Below, in pieces: positions 11,645-23,499 of a stretch of 64,000 nt of DNA. Source of the stretch: Pararge aegeria (taxonomy: Eukaryota > Arthropoda > Insecta > Lepidoptera > Nymphalidae); contig NC_053182.1 in assembly GCF_905163445.1 (NCBI RefSeq), positions 20,543,501-20,607,500 on the forward strand, read 5' to 3'. Under the pieces are notes generated by a model that was not told where the DNA came from, searched no databases, and saw nothing but the letters and a program-made list of their open reading frames with translations. The first letter of the stretch is position 1; the number at the start of each line of letters is the position of its first letter. The position numbers were made by a program, and so were the translations under genes.

Positions 11645-11669
11645 GAATTTGGGCAACACTAATTGTAGT

Positions 11670-12276
11670 AATTAAAGGTTGATTACATTAATTCTTTCTT
11701 AATAATCTTTGTGCTATAAACATGAGCAACCGTAATTCCTTTTCTGATAAATAAGCTAGTTACTACTAGTAGTATATTTTTTCCTGACGGAAGTCACGCT
11801 TACGTCAGACGTCTGTGTAGTTTCCGCTATTGAAAAAATAATAATTTGGATGTTCGTAAGTATATGTCACATACTCCACGCTTCTTGACTTATACGACAG
11901 CTGGTGGCAAATATCTTAATCAATTAGGATTATTTATTTCCAATATTTTCAAATTACTTTTGTAATAAATAAATTATTAATAAATTTTCTGACGATTGCG
12001 ACTTTCTATAATATTCAATGACAAGGTTAAATTGACATGTGCTGATCTAACCTTCAATTTTCTACTCTCAATTATTATATATGACAATTAAAAATATATA
12101 TAAAATGTAAAAGTGATATTAATGAATTTTAAATAGAATTTAAAATGAAATAGTGGATATTAAATGTAGTGAATTTTACTCTTTCATCAATATATAATCA
12201 TAAAAGTTTTAGTTCAATCGCACGTAAAGGTTACACGAACACACTTTTTTATAAATTTGACGAATAAAGCAGATGT
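11670..12276. other. Flank of hAT; no gene recognised
   Basis: AT-rich DNA following the right target duplication. No coding or RNA feature seen. Confidence 0.45.
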
Positions 12277-12328
12277 CGATGGTTTCCCACTTACCATTGT
12301 TGACACCATGATAAGTGGGAAACCATCG
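12277..12328. repeat. Inverted repeat, 17-bp arms
   Basis: CGATGGTTTCCCACTTA at 12277-12293 and its exact complement at 12312-12328 enclose an 18-base loop. It lies just before a dispersed-repeat copy. Confidence 0.85.
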
Positions 12329-12334
12329 GCTATA

Positions 12335-12480
12335 AACAGGGAACCCCTGAAGCAAAAGATTACACTCGCAACCATGCCCTTCAGACCAGAAAAGCTGCTT
12401 GGCAAGGAATAAGCATTGCGGAAGTACTTCCAGATGTACTACGTCAAAAAGCTGCTCTGCTACTACTTAAATATTCGTCT
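12335..12480 (+). repeat. Dispersed repeat, copy of the window-start family
   Basis: CTTCAGACCAGAAAAGCTG, GCTTGGCAAGGAATAAGCAT and GGAAGTACTTCCAGATG align with bases 30-105 of the window. Confidence 0.55.
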
Positions 12481-12639
12481 TCCATCAATAACGACCACAC
12501 CATGCAATTTGTCAGTACGCAATCACTGTTTCATTTTCTAATCCCTTTAATTACACGAACGATTTGCCACACCATACATAGCTCGTCCAACTTCTTTTAC
12601 ACCTTAATGTAACTAAGCAAATACAAATGTAGTCTTAAC

Positions 12640-12951
12640 GATTTACGTAATAAGGTCGTAGGTACTTTTTGGAAGGGCAAAGATAAATTGGTTTAACATG
12701 TTTTGCCAAATATTGAACGACATCCACAATTAGATAAACAGTTAGAATTTAAACTTAAAGATTTAGGTATTAAGGTTGCAATTGATTTTCTATGGGGTAA
12801 TAGTGATCTTGGCTAGAAGCACTTTGAAGTTCGCCTTGTATGGAGCGTTGAAGCGAGGTCTAATCGAGTCGAATTGATCGGACCCGCATCGATTGAGGAC
12901 ATCGATGATGTAATCCTCTATTTTATCTTACGATTGTTGTTCCTCAGCTAA
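12640..12951 (+). pseudogene. Possible decayed coding stretch, unrecognised
   Basis: One frame reads HPQLDKQLEFKLKDLGIKVA then IDFLWGNSDLG, a stop, KHFEVRLVWSVEARSNRVEL and IGPASIEDIDDVILYF, with two stops in about 100 codons. The composition looks protein-like, but I know no family that it matches, and the count of stops is only mildly below chance for this base composition. Confidence 0.2.
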
Positions 12952-12999
12952 TTTGACACTCTATGTAATTAGTTTGACGGAGCTGTTGTCGAAATTCGA

Positions 13000-15900
13000 A
13001 ATTTGAATATATATTGTTGGGCAATTCGAAAGTTGGAAGATAAAAAGAGAAAGTGTCAGTTATGATATGTACCTATTGGCTATACTTATTAGTAATATTC
13101 GTTCCTATTATTCGGCGAAATTAAGTTGTCTACCGGCCGTCGAACAGGTATTAGTGGATTAGGATCTGAGATCAACGAAAGATTATGAGACTTCAAGAAC
13201 GCTGTATTCCAGAAATTCAATTAAGATTAAACAATTTTATTTTAGATAATTATGATGAAACAAATATTTACAAATGCTTTCTGTTCATTATTCATGACAC
13301 CTATTTCGATATGTTCAAGATGTTATTATGCAATTGAAGAAGTTGTAAGAGTCGAAGTGACAAAAATACAATTTTTATTGTTTAACAAAGGGGCATGTGA
13401 TAAAAAGAATAAATATTGTTAAAAGCGGAATCGATGATTTGATAAAGCAAAATTGATGAATTTAATGACATCTGTAGTTCGTTGTCAAAAATCATTTGAC
13501 ATTAACAATATAACTTTATTCTTCTCATTATTTAATTTAAGAGTAGGGTTCTTATAGTAGGTGTCTCCACTCAAGTCTTAAATGGCTCTTTCCGCCTATT
13601 CCAACCTTTTTCTTCTTCTGATTTGTGCACTATCCCGCTCAGTTGCAGCTAGTCCTTTTTATGAAAAGTCACCTGTTAGAGATTTCTTATAGAAATAAGG
13701 CTATGCTTGCCTACAATTTTGTTATTTTTACTTGTTAACGTTATTGTTTATTGTGTAAAATGTGTTGTGTGCAATAAAGTATTTCTTCATCTTTTTTTTA
13801 TCAATGTTACCATGAAGTTTCCATTTTAAGCTTTCTCTTATATTTCTACTAATTTTACAAAGCATTCGTAACAATTCAAGTTCTTTTCGTTGATTATTCC
13901 AAGTATTTCAATTTTGGTAACTTGTAAAATAGCGCGCGGCATAAAATAAAGGTAAAAGGAGTTTTGATAGCCGCATCCATCACGCAGCCTGGCGTAGGAT
14001 TGATGGTCGCTATAAGTTATGAATAAAAAAATAAAAGATCCACTGTTTAGTGCGAGAGATCGTCTGCCCCTAATCAAATTAGTCAAGACAAATCGGACAT
14101 ATAACTTCTTAAGAGATTAGAGACTATGCCTTAGGGTGATTAGACTTTGGTACGCCTACGTTATAAAGTTTTTTTTTTGAAAATACATTCAGAACGTTCA
14201 GGCAAGCAAGTATGCTTAAAACCTAATATAACACGAATATGATCTATTCTAAACTAGCTAACAGCAAAGTACGTTCAAAATCAACACACTCTTTCATTTG
14301 AAATAACAAGTAATTTTGTCTTTACTGAGATCAATCTATCAAAATGGATCAAAGTGAATTTTGATCTATTTTTATAGATCGATCCTAAACAAAGCTTAAG
14401 TTGTAAAGGTGTTATTGTGTAAAAAAATATAGGCTCAGGTAAACCGGATAGCACAAAAGCACTTTAAGTAACAACCCTCTTACCTATCGTAAATTTATCT
14501 TATATTAAAGTCAAATGTAAATCACCCTTTAGAGCTTTACACGAGCAATGCTTAGAGGATGTAATTCTATCTAGGCTCTGGAGAAATAATTACCTGCGCC
14601 TATTTACAATATGAAACTGAGTTACTCCGCCACTAGTTAATATCGATGTTGCGTGCGCATAAATATCTCGATTCTCGGCCCGGCTCGGGCTAGACGATTT
14701 AATTCACGAGATAAATGCCGCTATATAAACATAATGACACTAATAACACATTGGCTCATAGATGGAACTATACGGAGTGAGATTTTGGGACCGTTTAGTG
14801 AGGAATACGCTATAATAGATATTATTGGTACCCGGCAAAGCTTTGCTGAAATTAATCTACCGCGTAAACGCGTAATCACGTTGTTGGTCTGTTGTACTTA
14901 AGAGACAATATCCTTAACACAAATTCAATTAGACTGATAATATTTTATTGGTTTTAAAGATCACGTATTTGACAACAGACCGTGACGAGAAAAAGAACGA
15001 ATAGAAAGCATTTGCGCAATAGTGGGACACATCAGGCTATTAAATTATAATAATAAAATAATAGAATATATATATTGATTTTTTTGAATACCATACATGG
15101 AAATTTTGCCACAATTATACACGGCGATTTTGAAACCTTAAAGTGGCAGTTGTAACTACAAGAGATTTACTTTTACAGAAATTAACTCAATGCTAAATTG
15201 AGACGTAGGGAATGATGACAATAAATAAATATCTTTGACCACATTTGCAAAAGGCATGTTGATTACATTGAGATTTAAATAAAATTAATGAAACATTCTT
15301 AACCTGAAATCAATCAAAGGCTTAACTTTTTAACTGATACTGGCTGATCCCGAAATGTCACCCTATCTAGGTATACGTGACGGGTAATATTATTTCCTTA
15401 TAATTTTCAAGTTACTGCCATTTTATTATCTTGCGTACATGTCGTTAAGTGCGTACCGTTTCATCACTTCTAGTAGGCTATTACTATCTTGTTAATTCTT
15501 GGCCTGATTTGTACTTCACTAGATTAAATAATGATTAAAGAAGGCTGTTTTTTTTGGAAGGATGTAGCTGAGCATCATGAACAAATATTGAGTTTTCAAT
15601 GTATACACAATTAAGAACTTAGCCAAATGAGTCGTCGAAACAAAAATAGCGTAAGGGGCGTTCGTAAAGGGCGTGTTTAGAAAATCTGTTGTTTTACCGT
15701 TTTAGTACCGGAATCCTAAATGGCGAAATAATTGTAGGCAGATGTCGTACATAATAAATTGAAAAAAGGCATCACGATTAGTTTTATGACTTAGAAGCCT
15801 ATTGTGGCTACGTGGATTTCTTCATTCAAATTAAGCTTTTTGTATGTAGCCCTACAAAAAAGACCAATTTTTTAAATTAACTTGATTCGTTCCCAGTTCA

Positions 15901-16200
15901 CGCTATTTTTTTTGACAAGTCAATAAGAAAAAAATAAAATACGTAAAAAATACTTCTATACTGTTGTATTTATAAAACTAGTATTTATCATTTAAAAAAT
16001 AAGAAAGTGTGTCTGTTTGTTTATGAGTTCGTTAGTTTGTTACCTATATTCGACTCAAGTGCTTATAAAAATAAAAAAGTTTATATAAAAAAATACAAAA
16101 TAATATGATGGTGAACAACTTTATACTTGAAGGATGTAAGTACGTTATAAGTCAAATTTACCTTCGACCTAAACAGGCCAGTCATAACTTATATCCTGAA
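13000..16200. other. No gene recognised
   Basis: It holds a LINE-tail-like TGTTGTGTGCAATAAAGTAT near 13760 and a modestly GC-rich patch at 14640-14720. Otherwise it is AT-rich sequence with short chance frames. Confidence 0.4.
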
Positions 16201-16209
16201 AATTAATAT

Positions 16210-16545
16210 AGTCAAAGTAAAATTCAAAAATATTTTTATTCAAGTAAATAGGCGGCACTTTTGATGCGTACATGAGAGTTAAACGGTAGTGAGATGAATG
16301 CGATTACCACATTCGTAAACTTAATACTAAAGCTACGAGGGTTCACAAACGCGTCCTGGTCTTAGAAGAAGCCCACAACTAATTTAGCCGGGTGTTTTTT
16401 TTTTTGTTATCACCATCTCACATTGTCATTTAAAATTATTAGGAGAGCAACCTGGTTAGAGCAATAATTCACACCCAAGCTTTTTTATCGATTACGTAGT
16501 CCTTTATACTATAACAGGACTTTTCTATATGCTTATATTCTATAT
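16210..16545 (+). repeat. Dispersed repeat family D (GCTACGAGGGTTC)
   Basis: Landmarks are TTTTTATTCAAGTAAATAGG, AAACTAAAGCTACGAGGG, AGAAGAAGCCCACAACTAA, TTATCACCATCTCACATTG and AGCAACCTGGTTAGAGCAAT. Copies recur at 39318, 40895, 43978, 46470 (reverse), 48330 and 55692. Confidence 0.75.
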
Positions 16546-16559
16546 AGGAATTCTATCCC

Positions 16560-16718
16560 GGATGATTTCTCGAGAACCGTTTTTTCGTAATTTTGAAAAT
16601 AGCCCATGCACCATATTAGCACCGAAATCATAGGCTGATTTTTAAAGAAATGAAATAAGAGAAAATAAAAATCCACGAGGTATTTTAACATACAACAGAC
16701 GAAGTCGTGGGCAACTAG
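16560..16718 (+). mobile_element. Helitron-like 3' fragment
   Basis: It ends GACGAAGTCGTGGGCAACTAG, close to the GTCGCGGGCACAGCTAGT end of the element at 10787. No 5' terminus recognised. Confidence 0.35.
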
Positions 16719-16898
16719 CTTGTAAACTATAAATAGCTCAAAACAACAAGTTCAGAGGTGAAAATAGACCTAACAAAGTAAATTGCGTTATTGATACTAA
16801 TAGAAATCCTGAAGTCCGTTCAAATTAAAGTCGACCGACCGCTGATAGGAAAGGCTATTTTCATTTAAACTTAAAAGCAGTTAACACCTGACGTTTAG

Positions 16899-17050
16899 TA
16901 AGCGATGTTGCAAAACCGCAAGCAAAGGTTGGCGGTGAATGGGAGGATTTAGATGTAATCTCTGCAGACGCTGACGAGGATGGCGTGATTGATTGCATAC
17001 TGCTCGCTGCAGATCGGTTATCGATTGTGCAAGATGACGTCTCCATCTAA
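16899..17050 (+). CDS. Candidate acidic C-terminal exon, unrecognised gene
   Basis: After a possible acceptor (ACGTTTAG), an open frame of 49 codons ends in TAA at 17048-17050. It reads SDVAKPQAKVGGEWEDLDVI, SADADEDGVIDCILLAADRL and SIVQDDVSI. The strong aspartate/glutamate content and balanced codon use differ from the surrounding AT-rich DNA. The opposite strand is also open (serine-rich), so the coding strand is not certain. I recognise no family, and no upstream exon was found. The splice site is weak in pyrimidines. Confidence 0.3.
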
Positions 17051-17059
17051 ATGTTACGG

Positions 17060-19190
17060 CTAAGAGCTGAAGTGCGAAAACACCTGTTTTACCTGGTAAC
17101 TACATGCGGTGCAAGGATAGAGTTTCTTATATGTAGAATTGTATTTTGGCATGTTTGCCTTATCCTTTGAAATGTGATAAACAGTGTATGTATGAGTGTT
17201 ACTCTTTAAAATATACTTCTTTTAATCCCGGAAACATTCATAGTGCCCTTGCGATTAGTGATCAACTTATGGGCTAGAACTATAGCTATCATTTGTTATA
17301 GATTTTTTTTCTAAATTAGATTTTTATTAGCTGCGTCCCACGGTGTTCCCCGCGCTGTTCTATCTGCGGTTTGCAGTTTACCCCCTCAAAGTTGAGATAT
17401 CACCAGGACCACGATCTTCAGTAATGAAGTAATGACCAGAGAGAGAGAAAGTGAAAGTAGAATAAAATAAAGGTTAAAAAGGCAGCAATAAAGAAAGTAT
17501 TTAATTTTAAATTCAAAATACAATCTCGGATACTAGTGGCCTAAGAATACTAGTAAAACCTAGCGAAGATCTAGTCTGAAAATGCTAAACAATATTATAT
17601 AATGCACATTAAAATCCGACAGGGTTTTTCGACAAATTTTTACGCGGTAGATCATAAACAAGACTTAATATATAACCTCTTAGATTAAATGCATCTTATG
17701 ATCCGTCGCGGGCAAAACAGTTTGAGGCGAGAAGATTCCAAATATTATAAACATAATAAAAGAAGATTGCAATTCGTATAAATTAGATTTCATGGTGGTC
17801 CATGGAACAAAATGAGATAAGTTCAAATGAGACTGGCTTAACGAAGGTTCCGTATGATATTCTTTGAAAGGAAACTTATAAATAGTACAATTATTTGGGC
17901 CTATGATCAGCAGTGGATATTAATCCTTCAGCAGTAATGAAGATAATGAAGATAATTGGTGATATTGACTGCCAGGAAAATACCGCACTACATAACTGAA
18001 TTAAAAATTATTTTTCCAAGAATACTGCTATTTAGAGAAAGTATTTAATTTTTTCTGTTATATTTACACACACTTCAGTTAAAATTATTGCTTGGAAATG
18101 TAATGAATTTCGGTCAAATCGAAGAATTGAAGGCCTTTGAAATAATATCCCTCTTGACCTGGTGAATTATCTTAAATATATCTACACTATTGGTGTGTTT
18201 TTGCCTCCTTTAAGATAAAATAAAGAACTTTTAATATTTGTCAGTCGTATTTTCGTAACGGAACCCTTAAAATTTCATTTTGAAATCACCATAATTGAGA
18301 ATAAACATGAAAATGTTATAACAGTGTAATCTTACAAATTGATGCAACGCACGCTTTGCCAAAATTTTAAATTAGTGGGCATCAAGCTCGGGCGAATTTA
18401 TGTGACGTAAGGTCACGAACCCACTGAACCTGTTCCTGCATCATGTATTAAGGAGGTATACACACTGACTAATCGTTAACATAAGTGGAAAGAAATGGCA
18501 AAAGCGGAACTCGAAAATTTTTGATACTTTAAATTTTCTCGACACAGAAGATTCTTAGCTTACTTATGCTGTTCAAAACCGATGAAGGTTTGGTCAAGTG
18601 GCATTCAGAAGTCTTAAAATAGCAGCCGGATGAATTCTCGGTTAGAACAACTAGCTCCTAACTATTGCTCCTATATCATTAAAATATATTGTTTATCTGT
18701 CATTTCATTCCAGAAAACCTTCGTGATTTCTACGTACGTACTCTTTAATTGTCATCCATTTTATTCGCATAAGATTAATCTTTAAAATACACAAATTAAT
18801 TACCATTCGAGGTTTTATTTTTTTTACATCTTATTGAAATCTTTCGATTAATCGATTACCCTTGACGAGTTGACTGTTGACACGAGGTGAGCAAAAAAAA
18901 ATCGCTTAGTAATGCAAAAAGTTGTGTGTCTGCTAAAGATAATCGTCGAATGGTTCGTACCTGCCGCAACGCACGCATATGCCACTAGATTAAAGGCATG
19001 AGTTTGTTGCAAACGTTCACTGTTTTAATATCATCGTCGTCAGCATCATCATAATAATGTCCAACTGTATTCGATCCTTTCTTTAGTATTTTCCAAGACA
19101 AAAAGATATCCATTTAATCAGCATCAATTTTCTATATCTGAGCTGGAAATAAGAATTTCCCAACAATAAATACTCAATATTACACATAAT
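17060..19190. other. No gene recognised
   Basis: AT-rich spacer without recognisable exons or repeat families, apart from short A-rich runs. Confidence 0.4.
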
Positions 19191-19330
19191 TATATTAAGA
19201 AAACCTCGAGTAAGAGCTATAAAAAACTTAAGAATAGGCATTGTAAGAGTTATAAAAATCCTACCCTTATTTATTTAATTTATTTATTTATTAAGTATTT
19301 ATAATTAGTTTTGGAGATTCTGTTCATTTT

Positions 19331-19403
19331 ATATCATCTGCATATCCTGGTCGGTATGCACAGGATATGCCAATGATGGCGAGCCCTATACACGCCACTG
19401 GTA
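19331..19403 (-). repeat. MITE end fragment
   Basis: TATATCATCTGCATATCC and CACGCCACTG match the terminal inverted repeat of the MITE at 60197-60351. Only part of the element is present, fused to a SINE C copy. Confidence 0.45.
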
Positions 19404-19541
19404 GAAACCGATTAGGGGTATGGGTGTAATATAACTATCATACCCCGAACAGGTTGCCCCGCTACCGCTTAGACTTCATCATTACTTACCACCAGGTGAG
19501 ATTGCAGTCAAAGACTAATTTTAGTGGAATATAGAAAAAAA
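19404..19541 (+). repeat. SINE family C copy
   Basis: It holds AAACCGATTAGGGGTATGGG, TGCCCCGCTACCGCTTAGAC and CACCAGGTGAGATTGCAGTC, then an A-rich end. The head is missing. Confidence 0.7.
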
Positions 19542-19798
19542 ACTACTTGCCCAGTGAGCGAGTTGGCTTAAGGCTATAAAGTTAAATTAAGTAAAATCCT
19601 TTGTATGCGCACGTGAGGGTGGGTTCGCATATATCGACGCGTACCTTTAGGGTCTATGACTGACAATTTTGTGACTTGCCACTAGGCAAGCTGGGTTAGG
19701 CCTCATACTAATGAGGCCTTGCCTAAATACAACGATCGCTTCCCGTATACCACCGCACGTGTGATCGCACCACCACCAATAAAAATATGAAGAGGATT

Positions 19799-19902
19799 AC
19801 GTAAATAACTGTTTTTCAATTTTGTATTTTTTTATAGCACCACCAAGCGCTTCGCTTTACTTTCAATGGAACGTTTAAAAGTTGAAAAACAGTTATTTAC
19901 GT
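19799..19902. repeat. Fold-back sequence, 21-bp perfect arms
   Basis: ACGTAAATAACTGTTTTTCAA at 19799-19819 and its exact complement at 19882-19902 enclose about 62 bases, including GCACCACCAAGCGCTTCGC. Similarity extends imperfectly outward. It could be a MITE core or a palindromic rearrangement. Confidence 0.85.
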
Positions 19903-19925
19903 GATCTTTATACTTTTATTTTTAA

Positions 19926-20500
19926 TTATTTTTGTTTTAATTTTTGAATATTGTTCTCTTTTTATTGTCAAAGAGCGTCTAAATTTCAAAATGCATGAAA
20001 TGTATCAAATAAGTAACTATCATAATAATGTTAGATATAAGGCATTGTATACAACGTTTGATTTCTAAACCCTTCCAGTAAAAGAAATGCTCCTACATCA
20101 CCGCACCAGAAAGGCTAACAAAATGGAACGCACTTAACCAGACGAGCTATTAAGTATGGCAGTATGTAATATCAATTCAATTAGTAATCACTAGCAATAC
20201 CTGAAGTTATGAAGCTTAGCATAAGCCAGTCGTAGATAAAACTAGTTTACGATCTCGCTGAGCTAATAGCCAAGTATGACAGCGTGAATGCGGTACACAG
20301 GTAGGGCGACATAGAAGTATAAGTAAGTACATACGGTTCAAAACAAACCAATGCAACGCAATTATATGTAAGTTAAAATAGCCAAATGTCAACTGCCCAT
20401 AACCTTCATCAATATACTACTTTTCCCGAAGCCGGGGCGATAATGGTTGAGGAGTTCTCCTGGCACTGAACCATCAAAGCGCAACTAGTGTAATACTTAT
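19926..20500. other. No gene recognised
   Basis: AT-rich sequence between the fold-back and an RTE remnant. Nothing else seen. Confidence 0.4.
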
Positions 20501-20525
20501 TATTATATAGTTTCGGTGACCATCC

Positions 20526-20795
20526 TTGGTCCAGGAGATAAAGAGAATTGTCTCTGATATAGAACCACAGCGCTGTTCCATGCACCAGGAAGGTTGTCAA
20601 AGTAATAAGTCTGGGTGTTTTACACAGACTGGTAGACGCAGCGTTGGTCGACCCCCGACGAGGTGGACGGACGACATTAGGCGCGTCACAGGTAGCCGCT
20701 GGATTCAAGCGGCACAAAACCGTAGAATTTGGAACTCCCTACAAAAGACCTATGTCCAGTAGTGGACGTCTATCGGTTGATATGATGATGATAAA
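20526..20795 (+). mobile_element. RTE-like LINE, C-terminal fragment
   Basis: One frame encodes QTGRRSVGRPPTRWTDDIRR then VTGSRWIQAAQNRRIWNSLQ, KTYVQ, a stop, and WTSIG followed by a stop. This is the conserved C terminus of lepidopteran RTE-type elements (VQQWTSIG), with the second glutamine codon mutated to TAG. It is followed by TGATATGATGATGAT, the short microsatellite typical of RTE 3' ends. It is heavily 5' truncated. Confidence 0.8.
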
Positions 20796-21289
20796 TAGGC
20801 ACACCTATTCTTACTGAATTATGAATACCACTCACAATAATTTAAAAGCTTATATATAACAGCGACAATCGTGGATAGTTAATTAAGAAATAGTTTTGAT
20901 TTTAGTAACATTACACGAGAACCGTTTCTAAACATAGTAAATATCGTAATGTGAAGCACATGCCGGCAAAATACCGGTTTACTGTATTTTGATCCTAACG
21001 TTAAATGTTAATTTTACACGCCTCGCTTTACATAAATAGCGCTTAGAAACTATGAAATGTGTATTTTAGGAAGTCTAAAGTTTAAGCACACAATAAATTA
21101 AAGAAATACGTGTTTTTCTAATTGATGAGAAGATTCATGTCTGTATCTATTCTTATATTATAAATGCGAAAGTGTACGTACGTACGAGTTATGATACAAT
21201 ATATGCTGGAGTAGCAAATCGGTAACTCTAGGAGGATTTGAATAATTGGTCTGTATCTTACGCACGACTTCACATTTAAACTGATTTTG

Positions 21290-21870
21290 ACGAAATTTTC
21301 AGATTGAGATGAATAGATTTAATTCTGCCGCCAAGCAAAGTAGCCGTGCTCCGATCTGAAGGGCGTGGTTGCTGGTGTAATAACAGCCTATAGACATGAT
21401 GCTTAACACCTACGAAATTATAGACACAGAGCGTCACTTGGCTTAACACCTGCGAAATTATGGACACAGAGCGTCACTAGGCTTAACACCTACGAAATTA
21501 TGGACACAGAGCGTCACTTGGCTTAACACCTACGAAATTATGGACACAGAGCGTCACTTGGCTTAACACCTACGAAATTATGGACACAGAGCGTCACTAG
21601 GCTTAACACCTTCGAAATTATGGACACAGAGCGTCACTTGCCTTAACGCCTACGAAATTATGGACACAGAGCGTCACTTGGCTTAACACCTACGAAATTA
21701 TGAACACAGAGCGTCACTTTGCTTAACACCTACGAAATTATGAACATAGAGCGTTAATTGGCTTAACACCTACGAAATTATGACCACAGAGCGTCACTTG
21801 GCTTAACACCTACGAAATTATGGACACAGAGCGGCATTTGTAGTACGTGTTCCTTGCATGCCCTTCGAAG
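21290..21870 (-). repeat. Dispersed repeat copy carrying an internal minisatellite
   Basis: The flanks (TCTGCCGCCAAGCAAAGTAG, CGATCTGAAGGGCGTGGTTG and GTTCCTTGCATGCCC) match the single-copy layout at 39860-40100. In this copy one 40-base segment has been amplified. Confidence 0.65.
21401..21840. repeat. Minisatellite, 40 bp x 11
   Basis: Eleven exact-length units start at 21401 and repeat every 40 bases. The unit is GCTTAACACCTACGAAATTA followed by TGGACACAGAGCGTCACTTG. Units differ by a few substitutions and no length changes, suggesting recent amplification by slippage or unequal exchange. Confidence 0.97.
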
Positions 21871-23455
21871 TATTGCGCTGTTTACAGGCGATGGTTTTTC
21901 ACTTACGATCTGCTAGGTCCGTCCATTATTAGTATAGTAAAAAGAATACCGAAAAGGCTGATTGTTTCATGGAAAGTGCGTAAGGCAATGAAGCATGATT
22001 TTTTCATGGTTCCATATGTTATAGAGTTAGCACAAACGTGCATATACATATGACGATTATAAGATGGGCTTTAGGAAAGAGCTTGTAATAGAAATATATT
22101 TGATACGGTACCTTTTCTTATACAGAATAAATGCCTGACACATACCACTCCGTCAGGGGAAACGGTGAAGTTATGTGGGACTTGCACCCACTAAAAACTC
22201 TGTGTGTCCCACGACAGACCTATACGAGACAGACCTATACGGAATTCACTTGCGTAGTCACCGCACTTTGATACGCCTTACTAATTTCACTGATGGAAAT
22301 TGAAGTGAAGTATAATCTTGTGAGACTACTTTTTAAATGATAAACATTGGCGGGAATACCGTTTAACAATACTTTGGGCACTGTTTTAAAAAATATTGAA
22401 TTAAAAAAACCTCTAATTCCGTTAACTTTAACTTAGTGATTGCAGTCAAGGGCGAACTAATAAATTATATTTCCATTCCAGATTATATTTGATACAACAA
22501 ATAGAATCTACGTAATATAACATCTTAATACTTAAATTGTAAATGACATCCAATCTCACTTCTATAACTGATTAATTTAATTGCAAAAAGGAAATTATTT
22601 TTTATCTTTAAAGTTTGCATATTTTAAAGTTTTTTTATATTTTTTAATCTATTGTATTAGGTAATAATAATTTAATTCGACCATAATGTAAGTAGATTCA
22701 GTAACGGATTCAATATAATTTCGATAAGTTTATTGCTATGCCCAGCGCGCGGGGCGTCATGTAATCTCTTATTGTAAGTACATGAAAGTAATTAATAAAC
22801 AATAAACAGTATTTGGAGCGAAGGTCTACTTCGGTTTTGAAAGTAAGACATATCTACTTCTTTTATTTCAGTAGTTAAATCTCCAAGGGGGTCATAAATT
22901 AACTGAGTTCCAAACCGACTTATTAGTGATCGAACGGCTTCCAACGTGCAGAATAAATTTAAATCAAGTCTATATCGATTCGGAGAAACGATTAAAACAG
23001 CAATAAAACGTTTTGGGAATTTAATTCCTTCTTTAAGGAATTAGAATTACTTTTTGGTTCAAAAAGTGTGACGACTTTGAATTCATGAGTCCTCCGGATC
23101 AATTTCTTGTTAGTAGCGATAGCCGATATTATGTACCTATGTTTTAAAATTCAGAGTGTTTGTCTGTACGTGTTTTACGATTATCCTCATAGATATGATG
23201 AATGAATGGTAAATAAAATTCAACAATTATATATTAATGATTATATTATATTATTTAATAATTATATTTATTAAAATAATATATATTTATTAATTTACTA
23301 GACCTCTTTCAATATGGCAATTTTTTACTTGTTTAAACAACTTGCATGAGATTTGAGTTACTTCCGACGGAAGAACCCCATTTTTCGCCCGTGGTCTATC
23401 CAATTACGTTCAATTGAAATAAAAAAAGTAGTATTCTATCATTAAGCATTTTAAC
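21871..23455. other. No gene recognised
   Basis: AT-rich sequence with a SINE C scrap (GTGATTGCAGTCAAGGGCG) near 22437. No exons seen. Confidence 0.4.
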
Positions 23456-23499
23456 GTTCCAGTACGATGTCGCGTAGAAACCGTTCAGAAGTATTTTTT

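Larger units (their letters stand above)
7535..11661 (-). mobile_element. hAT DNA transposon, full length with intact ends
   Basis: The ends are perfect inverted repeats of 15 bases (TAGTGTTGCCCAAAT at 7535-7549, its complement at 11647-11661). They are flanked by an identical 8-base duplication, ATTGTAGT, at 7527-7534 and 11662-11669. An 8-base duplication and a T/C-A-G-x-G type end are hAT hallmarks. Total length is 4127 bases. Both ends carry arrays of a TCTTGG/CCAAGA hexamer just inside the inverted repeats. A two-exon transposase with a BED finger lies on the minus strand and is broken near its C terminus, so this copy is probably not autonomous. A Helitron-like sequence is inserted at 10649-10787. 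Confidence 0.93.

Noticed and set aside
21401..21840. CRISPR-like array
   Set aside because: The units are contiguous 40-base copies without variable spacers, and the DNA is animal.
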